The position numbers and the translations under genes were made by a program. Below the pieces are notes generated by a model. That model did not search any database, was not told the DNA's origin, and was given only the letters and a program-made list of their open reading frames with translations. Shown here piece by piece: positions 43,667 to 52,404 of a DNA stretch of 64,000 bases. Source of the stretch: Providencia sp. R33 (GTDB lineage Bacteria > Pseudomonadota > Gammaproteobacteria > Enterobacterales > Enterobacteriaceae); assembly GCF_019343475.1 (NCBI RefSeq), contig NZ_CP072453.1, positions 4,278,001 through 4,342,000 of the forward strand, given 5' to 3'. Position 1 is the first letter of the stretch. The number at the start of each line of letters is the position of its first letter.

Positions 43667-44422
43667 ATGACTGAACCAACTAAAGAAACCATTGATTTTG
43701 GTTTCCGCACTGTCGGCAAAGAGGACAAAGCTGGCTTAGTAGCGAATGTTTTTCACTCTGTAGCATCAAAATATGACTTAATGAATGACCTGATGTCATT
43801 TGGTATTCATCGTATCTGGAAACGTTTCACTATCGAAGCAAGTGGTGTACGCCGTAACCAGCGCGTGCTGGATCTTGCTGGTGGAACAGGGGACTTAACC
43901 GCAAAATTTTCACGTTTAGTCGGCGAAAAAGGGGAAGTCGTTCTGGCTGATATTAACGACTCCATGCTGAAAATGGGGCGTGAAAAATTACGCGACCTCG
44001 GCATTGTGGGAAATGTTAATTATGTTCAAGCTAACGCAGAAGAACTCCCATTCCCAGATAACCATTTTGATTGCATTACCATTTCTTTTGGCTTGCGGAA
44101 CGTTACCGATAAAGACAAAGCACTACGTTCAATGTTTCGAGTGCTAAAACCAGGTGGTCGTTTACTGGTATTAGAGTTCTCAAAACCAGTCATTGAGCCA
44201 CTGAATAAAGCTTATGATGCCTATTCATTCCATATCTTACCGCGTATTGGTCAAGCCATCGTCAACGATCCTGATAGCTATCGCTATTTAGCAGAATCAA
44301 TCCGTATGCACCCTAATCAAGAAACCTTGAAAGGGATGATGGAGAATGCAGGTTTTGAGCAAGTTTCTTATACCAATATGACTGGTGGCATTGTCGCATT
44401 GCATAAAGGGTTTAAATTCTAA
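43667..44422 (+). CDS. ubiE: ubiquinone/menaquinone biosynthesis C-methyltransferase
   Basis: A 251-residue class I SAM methyltransferase, the same length as E. coli UbiE. Motif I is VLDLAGGTGDLTAKF; further blocks are ADINDSMLKMGREK and DCITISFGLRNVTD, the last diagnostic for UbiE/COQ5. It methylates the ring of ubiquinone and menaquinone precursors. ubiJ starts one base after its stop, so the genes are coupled. Confidence 0.96.
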   Translation: MTEPTKETIDFGFRTVGKEDKAGLVANVFHSVASKYDLMNDLMSFGIHRIWKRFTIEASGVRRNQRVLDLAGGTGDLTAKFSRLVGEKGEVVLADINDSMLKMGREKLRDLGIVGNVNYVQANAEELPFPDNHFDCITISFGLRNVTDKDKALRSMFRVLKPGGRLLVLEFSKPVIEPLNKAYDAYSFHILPRIGQAIVNDPDSYRYLAESIRMHPNQETLKGMMENAGFEQVSYTNMTGGIVALHKGFKF

Positions 44423-44423
44423 G

Positions 44424-45077
44424 ATGGAAGCGCCATCAGTAAATAGCGAAACTCAGCATACGGTTTTATATTCTTTGATAACAGCAATGATGGAAACCTC
44501 TCTTAACCATATGCTGTTTAAAGAAAAAGTGTTACAGCCCGCAAGAATGCGCTTGGCGGGCAAAGTGATGTCCATTGAACTAAAAGAGCTCAATAAAACA
44601 CTGACCCTAATTTTTGCTGAAAATCATGTTGATGTACTGAGTGAATGGACTGAAGCGGCTGATTGCACAATCAAAACGTCATTGTTTACGTTAGTGAAGC
44701 TTAAAGATAAACAGCAACTATCTCAACTCATCAATCGTGGTGATATCGTGATTGAAGGGGATATGCAGATAGTCCAACATTGGTCTTCATTGTTAGATTT
44801 GGCGATTTGGAACCCTGCTCACTATCTATCACCTTATATTGGTGATGTTGCCGCTGAAGGGCTAAGTAAATTGCTGAACAAAGGCGTTTGTCTTGCATCT
44901 CATTTCGTTAAACGCCAAAAGACTTATGTAAAAGATACACTGGTTGAAGAGTGGAAAATGGCGCCTAGCCAACTTGAACTCGCGCATTTTAGTGACGAAA
45001 TTGAGCAAATTGAGAGCTCAATGAGTACGCTGGAACAACGGCTAAGCCAGTTGGAGGAGAAGAATGACACCCAGTGA
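44424..45077 (+). CDS. ubiJ: ubiquinone biosynthesis accessory factor UbiJ
   Basis: A 217-residue protein with an SCP2 lipid-binding domain (about residues 20-130) and a C-terminal coiled coil (SQLEEKNDTQ end). UbiJ with UbiK organises the cytosolic Ubi metabolon that handles octaprenylated intermediates. ATG 44424 begins one base past the ubiE stop; its end overlaps ubiB by 14 bp. In E. coli the sRNA EsrE lies in this gene's 3' part; I cannot judge whether it is present here. Confidence 0.9.
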   Translation: MEAPSVNSETQHTVLYSLITAMMETSLNHMLFKEKVLQPARMRLAGKVMSIELKELNKTLTLIFAENHVDVLSEWTEAADCTIKTSLFTLVKLKDKQQLSQLINRGDIVIEGDMQIVQHWSSLLDLAIWNPAHYLSPYIGDVAAEGLSKLLNKGVCLASHFVKRQKTYVKDTLVEEWKMAPSQLELAHFSDEIEQIESSMSTLEQRLSQLEEKNDTQ

Positions 45078-46698
45078 ATTAAAACGACTTTACTTCATTG
45101 TTCGGGTTTTTCTCTCTTACGGATTAGACGAGTTAATCCCCAAAATTAAGCTTACGTTGCCACTTCGTATTGGCCGCTTAGGTTTCTTTTGGATAAGAAA
45201 TAAACATAAAGATAAAGACTTAGGCGAAAGGCTTCGACTCGCGTTGCAAGAGTTAGGCCCTGTTTGGATCAAATTTGGCCAAATGTTATCAACTCGCCGT
45301 GATCTCTTTCCGCCAGCAATTGCTGACCAACTCTCTCTATTGCAAGACAAAGTTGCCAGTTTTGATGGTAAATTAGCGCGTGGTTATATTGAAGAGTCTT
45401 TAGGTGGGCCGCTTGAGCAATGGTTTGATAACTTTGATGAACAAGCACTTGCCTCTGCATCTATCGCTCAGGTTCATACCGCTATTTTAAAAGAAAATGG
45501 TAAAGATGTTGTTATCAAGGTCATTCGCCCAGATATTTTACCCATTATTAAAGCGGACATTAAGCTCATGTACCGTATTGCAAATTGGGTGCCTTTGTTA
45601 CCAGATGGGCGCCGTTTGCGTCCAAAAGAAGTGGTTCGCGAATACGAAAAAACATTAATTGATGAGTTGAATCTTTTACGTGAATCGGCGAACGCCATTC
45701 AACTACGACGTAACTTTGAAAACAGCTCTATGCTGTACATCCCAGAAGTGTACCCAGATTATTGCCGTGAAAATGTCATGGTAATGGAACGCATTTATGG
45801 GATCCCCGTTTCAGATATTGCTGCGCTAAAAGCGCAGGGAACCAATATGAAGTTGTTGGCTGAACGCGGTGTAAAAGTCTTTTTTACTCAAGTGTTTCGC
45901 GATAGCTTTTTCCATGCTGATATGCACCCTGGGAATATTTTCGTTAGCTATGAGCACCCTGAAGATCCACTGTATATCGGTATTGACTGTGGCATCGTCG
46001 GTTCGCTAAATAAAGAAGATAAGCGTTATTTGGCTGAAAACTTTATCGCATTTTTCAATCGTGATTATCGTAAAGTTGCCGAGCTTCATGTGGATTCTGG
46101 CTGGGTTCCACAAGATACTAATGTCGAAGATTTTGAATTCGCCATTCGCACTGTATGTGAACCTATCTTTGAAAAGCCATTAGCGGAAATTTCTTTTGGT
46201 CATGTACTACTGAATTTATTTAACACGGCACGCCGTTTTAATATGGAAGTGCAACCTCAGTTAGTGCTATTGCAAAAAACATTATTGTATGTGGAAGGCT
46301 TAGGTAGGCAACTCTATCCTCAACTGGATTTATGGAAAACAGCAAAACCATTTTTAGAGGATTGGGTGCATAGCCAAGTTGGTTTACCCGCAATTACACA
46401 GGCACTGAAAGAAAAGGCGCCTTATTGGGCAGAAAAAATGCCTGAACTGCCCGATTTAATATATGGTGCGTTGAAACAACACAAATATTTGCAGTCAAAT
46501 ATTGAGCAACTTGCACAGCAACTGAAAGCTCAGCGTAGTAAACAACGCAAGTCGCAGTATCTATTAGGAATAGGGGCTACATTTATCCTTTGCGGTAGTT
46601 TATTCTTTATTTCTGATTTAACACGCCTTTCTGCAGTGTTTATGGCTGCTGGTGCTTTATCTTGGTTGCTTGGTTGGTGTAAAGCAGGCGAAAATTAA
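45064..46698 (+). CDS. ubiB: ubiquinone biosynthesis regulatory kinase-like protein
   Basis: A 544-residue atypical kinase of the ADCK/UbiB family (E. coli 546). It shows the KxGQ motif (KFGQMLSTRRD), the Ala-rich loop ASASIAQVHTA in place of a P-loop, and two C-terminal membrane helices (YLLGIGATFILCGSLFF and AVFMAAGALSWLLGW). It has ATPase activity and assists extraction of coenzyme Q intermediates from the membrane. It overlaps ubiJ by 14 bp and precedes tatA by 113 bp. Confidence 0.95.
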   Translation: MTPSELKRLYFIVRVFLSYGLDELIPKIKLTLPLRIGRLGFFWIRNKHKDKDLGERLRLALQELGPVWIKFGQMLSTRRDLFPPAIADQLSLLQDKVASFDGKLARGYIEESLGGPLEQWFDNFDEQALASASIAQVHTAILKENGKDVVIKVIRPDILPIIKADIKLMYRIANWVPLLPDGRRLRPKEVVREYEKTLIDELNLLRESANAIQLRRNFENSSMLYIPEVYPDYCRENVMVMERIYGIPVSDIAALKAQGTNMKLLAERGVKVFFTQVFRDSFFHADMHPGNIFVSYEHPEDPLYIGIDCGIVGSLNKEDKRYLAENFIAFFNRDYRKVAELHVDSGWVPQDTNVEDFEFAIRTVCEPIFEKPLAEISFGHVLLNLFNTARRFNMEVQPQLVLLQKTLLYVEGLGRQLYPQLDLWKTAKPFLEDWVHSQVGLPAITQALKEKAPYWAEKMPELPDLIYGALKQHKYLQSNIEQLAQQLKAQRSKQRKSQYLLGIGATFILCGSLFFISDLTRLSAVFMAAGALSWLLGWCKAGEN

Positions 46699-46811
46699 GT
46701 AAACTTTGTTTTGCGACAAGTTTATAAGGCTGTGAACATTTCCGTATTTTGTGTTGGTTGTATATAATAGACCTAATAACATTTGATCCCAAAACTATAG
46801 AGGTATTAACA

Positions 46812-47093
46812 ATGGAATCAACTATTGCAATGGCTGCTTTTGGTAGCCCTTGGCAACTAATTATTATTGCTTTGCTTATTATTTTAATTTTCGGCACCAA
46901 AAAATTACGTTCTTTAGGTTCTGATTTAGGTGAGTCGCTCAAAGGCTTTAAAAAAGCGATGAGCGATGACGAAAAAGCGAAAGCAGAACAAGAAAAGCAA
47001 GATGCTGATTTTGCTACCAAAAACATTACAGAACAACAGGCTGCTGAGAAAAAAGAAAGCCCAGTTGAGAGCAAAAACAAAGAGCAGGGTTAA
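46812..47093 (+). CDS. tatA: Tat translocase subunit TatA, with N-terminal extension
   Basis: A 93-residue TatA: membrane helix (PWQLIIIALLIILIF), hinge FGTKKLRSLG, amphipathic helix GSDLGESLKGFKKAM and a charged tail. It begins MESTIAMAAFGSPWQ, about eight residues longer than E. coli TatA before the helix. P. stuartii TatA has such an extension, which the rhomboid protease AarA removes to activate the translocase. ATG 46812 is the right start: it is the first Met of that peptide, and the upstream codons are unlike TatA. It begins tatABC. Confidence 0.93.
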   Translation: MESTIAMAAFGSPWQLIIIALLIILIFGTKKLRSLGSDLGESLKGFKKAMSDDEKAKAEQEKQDADFATKNITEQQAAEKKESPVESKNKEQG

Positions 47094-47096
47094 ACC

Positions 47097-47657
47097 GTGT
47101 TTGACATAGGTTTTAGTGAACTGTTGCTTGTTGCTGTAATTGGTCTTGTTGTTTTAGGCCCCGAGCGCTTACCAGTGGCGGTGAGAACTGTCGCTGGGTG
47201 GATCCGTGCTATGCGCTCGATGGCTGCTAATGTACAAAATGAGTTATCGCAAGAGCTGAAATTGCAGGAACTGCAAGAGACGCTGAAAAAGGTTGAGGAG
47301 AAAGCTAATTTAGAAGCGCTTTCACCAGAACTAAAGCAGTCTATGGAAGAACTGCGTACAGCGGCTCAGTCGTTAAAAAGCGGCTATCAAGCAACAACAA
47401 ATGATATTGAAACAGAGTTAAACAAAGCTAAAGAAATCACTGATAGCTATGATACCGCTGTCAAAGATGCGAAAAACAGCTCTGAACAGGCGCAAGAATC
47501 GGATCCAGATCCAGAATATGCGGCTAAAATGGCTGCTGTTGTTGAGGAAGTAAAAACTGAGGAATCAGCAAAAGCTGAAGAGCCAGTCGCTATAGAAACA
47601 ACAGACCCGCAAGATACTAAAGCAAAAAACTCCAATCAAACCGAAAGTGAAAAATAA
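47097..47657 (+). CDS. tatB: Tat translocase subunit TatB
   Basis: A 186-residue TatB. The N-terminal helix MFDIGFSELLLVAVIGLVVLGPERLP carries the family's Glu8 and the Gly-Pro hinge; a long amphipathic and coiled region and a Glu-rich tail follow. With TatC it forms the twin-arginine receptor. It starts with GTG 47097, three bases after the tatA stop, and tatC follows after 3 bp. Confidence 0.95.
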   Translation: MFDIGFSELLLVAVIGLVVLGPERLPVAVRTVAGWIRAMRSMAANVQNELSQELKLQELQETLKKVEEKANLEALSPELKQSMEELRTAAQSLKSGYQATTNDIETELNKAKEITDSYDTAVKDAKNSSEQAQESDPDPEYAAKMAAVVEEVKTEESAKAEEPVAIETTDPQDTKAKNSNQTESEK

Positions 47658-47660
47658 CAC

Positions 47661-48431
47661 ATGGCTGTAAATGATACACAACCACTTATTAGCCACCTCA
47701 TTGAACTTCGCAAACGGCTATTAAACTGTTTAATCACAGTTTTAATTGTCTTTGCAGCGCTCGCTTATTTTTCAAATGATATTTATCGGCTCGTTGCAGC
47801 CCCTTTGATTGATAAGCTGCCTGTGGGTTCGCAAATGAGTGCGACTGATGTGGCATCAACATTTTTTACCCCGATTAAATTAACAATGATGGTTTCGGTT
47901 TTTGTATCGATACCTGTTATTCTTTATCAAATTTGGGCATTTATTGCACCTGCACTCTATAAGCATGAGCGCAAGTTGATGCTGCCTCTGCTGGTTTCAA
48001 GTAGCTTCTTGTTTTATCTTGGAATGGCATTTGCTTATTTTGTCGTCTTCCCACTAGCATTTGGCTTCTTTGTTAAAACAACGCCAGATAGCGTTAATTT
48101 TATTCCTGATATTAGTAAGTATCTCAGTTTCGTTATGACCTTGTTTATGGCTTTTGGTGCTGCTTTTGAAGTGCCTATCGCCATTATCCTACTGTGTTGG
48201 ACAGGGGTTACGACACCAGAGTCACTTAAACGTAAACGCCCATATATTCTTGTAGGGGCGTTTATCGTCGGGATGTTCTTAACGCCTCCAGATGTTTTAT
48301 CCCAAACGCTACTTGCGGTTCCGATGTACTTACTCTTTGAGTTAGGTGTTTTACTGTCTAATTTCTACGTAGGTAAAGGAAGGAAACGACAGGAAGAAGG
48401 CGAAGAAGACGAAGAAAAAGAAGAATCTTAA
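47661..48431 (+). CDS. tatC: Tat translocase subunit TatC
   Basis: A 256-residue protein with six membrane helices (E. coli 258). The signal-peptide-binding N terminus LISHLIELRKRLL, the periplasmic PLIDKLPVGSQMSATDVASTFFTPIKL loop region and the Glu in FGAAFEVPIAII are conserved. It recognises twin-arginine signals of folded exports. tatD does not follow; a terminator and rfaH do. Confidence 0.95.
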   Translation: MAVNDTQPLISHLIELRKRLLNCLITVLIVFAALAYFSNDIYRLVAAPLIDKLPVGSQMSATDVASTFFTPIKLTMMVSVFVSIPVILYQIWAFIAPALYKHERKLMLPLLVSSSFLFYLGMAFAYFVVFPLAFGFFVKTTPDSVNFIPDISKYLSFVMTLFMAFGAAFEVPIAIILLCWTGVTTPESLKRKRPYILVGAFIVGMFLTPPDVLSQTLLAVPMYLLFELGVLLSNFYVGKGRKRQEEGEEDEEKEES

Positions 48432-48470
48432 GCTTAATAAAAGCATTGAGGTTCGGATTTTACTGATAAT

Positions 48471-48496
48471 AAAAAGCCCATCGACGATGGGCTTTT
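48471..48496. terminator. bidirectional terminator between tatC and rfaH
   Basis: AAAAGCCCAT CGACG ATGGGCTTTT, a perfect 10-bp stem with A and T runs on both sides. Confidence 0.93.
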
Positions 48497-48508
48497 TATT
48501 ATCTTGAA

Positions 48509-49006
48509 TTACTGCTCTGATGATTTTTTGAATTGTGTATTTTCGAGTGTTTTGGGGACGCTTTTATTTAAAATATTCAACAGAAGAATAGAGCGATACT
48601 CTCCATTGGGTTCGTCAAAGATAGCTTGAACACCTGCAAAAATACCGTCTGTAATTGTGACTTTATCGCCTGATTTAGGCAGGTCTGGTGCAACAGCATG
48701 GGTCATCGGCGCTAGCTGCAATAATTCAATAACCTCTTCTGGCACTTCAGTCGGTAATTGGCCAAAACGAATAAAATGGCTAACACCTCGAGTGGATTGA
48801 ATTGTCGTTGTGTGAATTTCGTTATGATCAAATTTTACAAATAAATAATTAGGGAACAATGCTTCTTGCACTGTTGTTCTTTTGCCCCTAATAATTTTTT
48901 CCATCTCAGTCATGGGAGTCATACAAAGTACGCTCTGTCTATTTAGATGCTCAATAGCTCGTTCAATTTGGCCTCGTTTGCAATAAAGCAGATACCATTT
49001 TTCCAT
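48509..49006 (-). CDS. rfaH: transcription antiterminator RfaH
   Basis: A 165-residue NusG paralogue (E. coli RfaH 162). The N-terminal NGN domain has WYLLYCKRGQIERA and KIIRGKRT; LFPNYLFVKFD and TTRGVSHFIRFG-like segments follow, and then the small fold-switching C-terminal domain (PKSGDKVTITDGIFAGVQAIF). It binds RNA polymerase paused at ops sites and promotes long LPS, capsule and sex operons. ATG 49006 gives the family start MEKWYLL; an upstream TTG would add seven residues. Confidence 0.93.
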   Translation of the reverse strand: MEKWYLLYCKRGQIERAIEHLNRQSVLCMTPMTEMEKIIRGKRTTVQEALFPNYLFVKFDHNEIHTTTIQSTRGVSHFIRFGQLPTEVPEEVIELLQLAPMTHAVAPDLPKSGDKVTITDGIFAGVQAIFDEPNGEYRSILLLNILNKSVPKTLENTQFKKSSEQ

Positions 49007-49169
49007 TTTTTGAATCTCACATGACAATAATATGTTTATGATAACAAATTACGACAGAACAATGTGACTAATGAATCTCTGCACAATATTATTCATATCG
49101 GTAAGCTAAAGTTATCAAGCTACTGCTTATATTAACTGTTATATAGAACCTAAGTCTGTAGGAGACACA

Positions 49170-49895
49170 ATGGATATCTTTTTGTTGAGTAATGGTAAAT
49201 TGTCAGGAAACCCTGTTTGGTTAAGTTATGCCTTATCTCGAATCCAAGAAACACTCGCGCGTAAAAACATTAAGTCCGCTGTTCTTGTTCCATATGCTGT
49301 TCTACGTGGTTCTCATGATGAGCGCGCAGAACAGCTTTCAGAAGCTCTTGGTATCAAAGTAACGACAATAGAACATTTCTCGAGCCCGGTTGAAGCTATT
49401 GAGCAAGCTGAATGTATTTTGGTTAGCGGTGGTAATACTTGGTGGCTAAACAAATGCTTGCATGAGAATGGCTTAATTGTAGCAATTCAACGTGCGGTCA
49501 GGGAACGCGGTGTTCCATATATTGGTTGGAGTGCGGGTTGTAATGTTGCAACACCAAGTATTCGTACAACCAATGATATGCCTGTCAGTAACGCTGCAAT
49601 CATGCCATCTCTGGGGCTTTTTCCATTACAAATTAACCCTCATTATATTGATGCACACATTTCTGGGCATATGGGGGAAACTCGTGATGAAAGACTCCAA
49701 GAGTTTTGTGTGATTAACCCACATGAAGTGGTTGTTGCACTTAGAGAAGGCAGTGGCCTGCAAATTAAAGGTAATGAACTTCATTATTTCAGTGGAAAAA
49801 ATGAAGGCTTTAAATTATTTCAGCACAACAAAACATTTCCTGAACAATTCGATACATTATTATTAGAAAAATTAGTCCCTTTTGATTGCCAGTAA
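49170..49895 (+). CDS. pepE: alpha-aspartyl dipeptidase (peptidase E)
   Basis: A 241-residue S51-family serine peptidase (Salmonella PepE 229) that hydrolyses dipeptides with N-terminal aspartate. The nucleophile elbow is GWSAGCNVATP, with VSGGNTWWLNK upstream and NPHYIDAHISGHMGETRDERLQEF providing the catalytic His region. AGGAG lies 8 bp before the start. It sits between rfaH and ubiD, where E. coli K-12 has no such gene. Confidence 0.92.
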   Translation: MDIFLLSNGKLSGNPVWLSYALSRIQETLARKNIKSAVLVPYAVLRGSHDERAEQLSEALGIKVTTIEHFSSPVEAIEQAECILVSGGNTWWLNKCLHENGLIVAIQRAVRERGVPYIGWSAGCNVATPSIRTTNDMPVSNAAIMPSLGLFPLQINPHYIDAHISGHMGETRDERLQEFCVINPHEVVVALREGSGLQIKGNELHYFSGKNEGFKLFQHNKTFPEQFDTLLLEKLVPFDCQ

Positions 49896-50007
49896 AATGG
49901 TATACTAAACCAGAACAAGATTGATTTTTAAGTGATTTAGGCAGTAACTTGTAACCTTGGCTGGACGTCTTATAATGGGACTCCCTTTGTGATAGTAAAA
50001 GAAGATA

Positions 50008-51480
50008 ATGAAATATCGTGACCTTAGAGATTTTATCGCGCAGCTGGAAAAGCAAGGCGAGTTAAAACGCATTACAATGGAAGTCGACCCTTATTTGGAA
50101 ATGACGGAAATTGCAGATCGCACCCTAAGAGCAGGGGGGCCGGCCTTATTATTCGAAAATCCAAAAGGTTACAATATGCCTGTTCTGTGCAACTTGTTTG
50201 GTACAACCAAACGAGTTGCAATGGGAATGGGGCAAGAAGATATCAAAGCCCTTCATGATGTGGGTAAATTACTCGCATTTTTGAAAGAACCAGATCCTCC
50301 GAAAGGCTTTCGTGATTTGTTCGATAAGCTTCCTAAATTCAAACAAGTGTTGAATATGCCCGCTAAACGGCTAAGTTCTGCGCCTTGCCAAGAACAAATT
50401 TGGGCTGGTGAAGATGTCGATTTGACTAAAATCCCTGTCATGCATTGCTGGCCAGAAGATGCAGCACCACTAATTACATGGGGTCTTACGGTTACTCGAG
50501 GTCCGCATAAAGAGCGTCAAAATCTCGGTATTTATCGTCAGCAAGTTCTTGGTAAAAATAAAGTTATTATGCGCTGGTTATCCCATCGTGGCGGCGCACT
50601 TGATTTTCAAGAATGGTGCCAAGCGCATCCAGGGGAAAAATTTCCAGTTGCTGTTGCGCTAGGCGCGGATCCAGCGACAATTTTAGGTGCTGTTACTCCT
50701 GTGCCTGACACTTTATCCGAATACGCTTTTGCTGGTTTATTGCGCGGCAATAAAACAGAAGTTGTGAAGTGTATTTCTAATGATCTTGAAGTACCTGCGG
50801 GTGCTGAAATTATTCTTGAAGGTTATATTGAACCTGGCGAGATGGCACCAGAAGGGCCCTATGGAGATCACACGGGTTATTACAATGAAATTGATAACTT
50901 CCCAGTGTTCACCGTCACTCACGTGACTCAACGTCGTGATGCTATTTACCACTCGACATATACAGGCCGCCCACCTGATGAGCCTGCCGTACTTGGTGAA
51001 GCGTTAAATGAAGTTTTAGTCCCAATTTTACAAAAGCAATTTCCAGAAATTGTCGACTTTTATCTACCTCCTGAAGGCTGCTCATACCGTTTAGCCGTTG
51101 TCACAATGAAAAAGCAATATGCAGGACACGCAAAAAGAGTCATGATGGGGGTCTGGTCATACCTGCGCCAATTCATGTACACTAAATTTGTTATTGTTTG
51201 TGATGATGATATCAATGCACGCGACTGGAAGGATGTGATTTGGGCGATTACGACACGAATGGATCCCGCGCGGGATACCGTTATGATGGAAAATACCCCA
51301 ATTGACTATCTTGATTTTGCTTCCCCAGTATCTGGTTTAGGTTCAAAAATGGGGCTTGATGCAACAAACAAGTGGCCAGGTGAAACAGACCGTGAATGGG
51401 GGCGCCCAATTGTCATGACTGAAAGCGTTAAATCTCGTGTTGATGATATTTGGGAACAATTGAAAATTTTTGAAAAATAA
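50008..51480 (+). CDS. ubiD: 4-hydroxy-3-polyprenylbenzoate decarboxylase
   Basis: A 490-residue prenylated-FMN-dependent decarboxylase (E. coli 497) of ubiquinone synthesis. It begins MKYRDLRDFIAQLEKQGELKRI; PEGPYGDHTGYYN contains part of the E-(R)-D catalytic set. The cofactor is made by UbiX, which is not in the window. The end overlaps nothing; fre starts 10 bp later. Confidence 0.96.
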   Translation: MKYRDLRDFIAQLEKQGELKRITMEVDPYLEMTEIADRTLRAGGPALLFENPKGYNMPVLCNLFGTTKRVAMGMGQEDIKALHDVGKLLAFLKEPDPPKGFRDLFDKLPKFKQVLNMPAKRLSSAPCQEQIWAGEDVDLTKIPVMHCWPEDAAPLITWGLTVTRGPHKERQNLGIYRQQVLGKNKVIMRWLSHRGGALDFQEWCQAHPGEKFPVAVALGADPATILGAVTPVPDTLSEYAFAGLLRGNKTEVVKCISNDLEVPAGAEIILEGYIEPGEMAPEGPYGDHTGYYNEIDNFPVFTVTHVTQRRDAIYHSTYTGRPPDEPAVLGEALNEVLVPILQKQFPEIVDFYLPPEGCSYRLAVVTMKKQYAGHAKRVMMGVWSYLRQFMYTKFVIVCDDDINARDWKDVIWAITTRMDPARDTVMMENTPIDYLDFASPVSGLGSKMGLDATNKWPGETDREWGRPIVMTESVKSRVDDIWEQLKIFEK

Positions 51481-51490
51481 GAGGGAATGC

Positions 51491-52192
51491 ATGGCAACTT
51501 TAAGCTGTAAAGTCACATCTGTCGAATCTATCACGGATACGGTTTATCGGGTTATCTTGTTGCCAGATGGTCCCTTTCATTTTAAAGCAGGTCAATATTT
51601 GATGGTCGTGATGGATGAGCGAGATAAGCGACCATTTTCAATGGCTTCTACCCTCTGTACTAAAGGCACCATCGAGTTACATATTGGTGCCTCAGAAATT
51701 AATTTATATGCCATGGCGGTAATGGATAGGATTTTAGATCAGCAACGTATTGATATCGATATTCCTCATGGCAAAGCGTGGTTTCGTGAAGATAGCCAAA
51801 ACCCAATGATTCTAATTGCCGGGGGGACGGGGTTCTCTTATACCCATTCAATACTGCTTGCCGCTTTAGCGGAAAACCCTTTGCGTGATATCACATTTTA
51901 TTGGGGAGGCCGCCAGTTAGAGCATTTGTATGATCTTGGTGAGCTTCAGGCCCTTAGTGAAAAATACCCAAGTTTAAAAGTGGTTCCTGTTGTTGAGCAG
52001 CCAGATGAATTATGGCGAGGCCGAGTAGGAACGGTACTTAGTGCAGTATTAGACGATTTTGGCGACCTTTCAGAGCACGATATTTATATTGCAGGCCGTT
52101 TTGAGATGGCAAAAAGTGCGAGAGATCGTTTTTGTAATGAGCGTGGAGCCAAAGTTGAACGGTTGTTTGGTGATGCTTATGAATTCATTTAA
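51491..52192 (+). CDS. fre: NAD(P)H-flavin reductase
   Basis: A 233-residue ferredoxin-reductase-like enzyme, the same length as E. coli Fre. It reduces free FMN, FAD and riboflavin. The flavin site is RPFSMAS with serine, and the NAD(P)H site is ILIAGGTGFSYTHSILLAAL. ATG 51491, preceded by GAGGG, gives the family start MATLSCKVTSVE. It is co-transcribed with ubiD. Confidence 0.95.
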   Translation: MATLSCKVTSVESITDTVYRVILLPDGPFHFKAGQYLMVVMDERDKRPFSMASTLCTKGTIELHIGASEINLYAMAVMDRILDQQRIDIDIPHGKAWFREDSQNPMILIAGGTGFSYTHSILLAALAENPLRDITFYWGGRQLEHLYDLGELQALSEKYPSLKVVPVVEQPDELWRGRVGTVLSAVLDDFGDLSEHDIYIAGRFEMAKSARDRFCNERGAKVERLFGDAYEFI

Positions 52193-52338
52193 TCTGTTTT
52201 AGTTCAAATCGTAGGGGGCTTCACTCTGCTCCCTTAGTTATCCTATGTTACATAGCCCCTAGAGATATCCTCACTTTCTGCTGTCTATAACCCTAACTAT
52301 GGAGTTAAATTTGTCGAGGCGAACTAGTCAAAAAAGGC

Positions 52339-52366
52339 AAAAAAAACCCGCCCCTGACTAGGCGGG
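52339..52366 (-). terminator. fadBA terminator
   Basis: CCCGCC CCTGACTA GGCGGG; on the minus strand it is followed by eight T residues. It lies 39 bp beyond the fadA stop. Confidence 0.85.
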
Positions 52367-52404
52367 AACATCGACAAAAATGCAATGTTTTACGAAAAAC
52401 GGCA

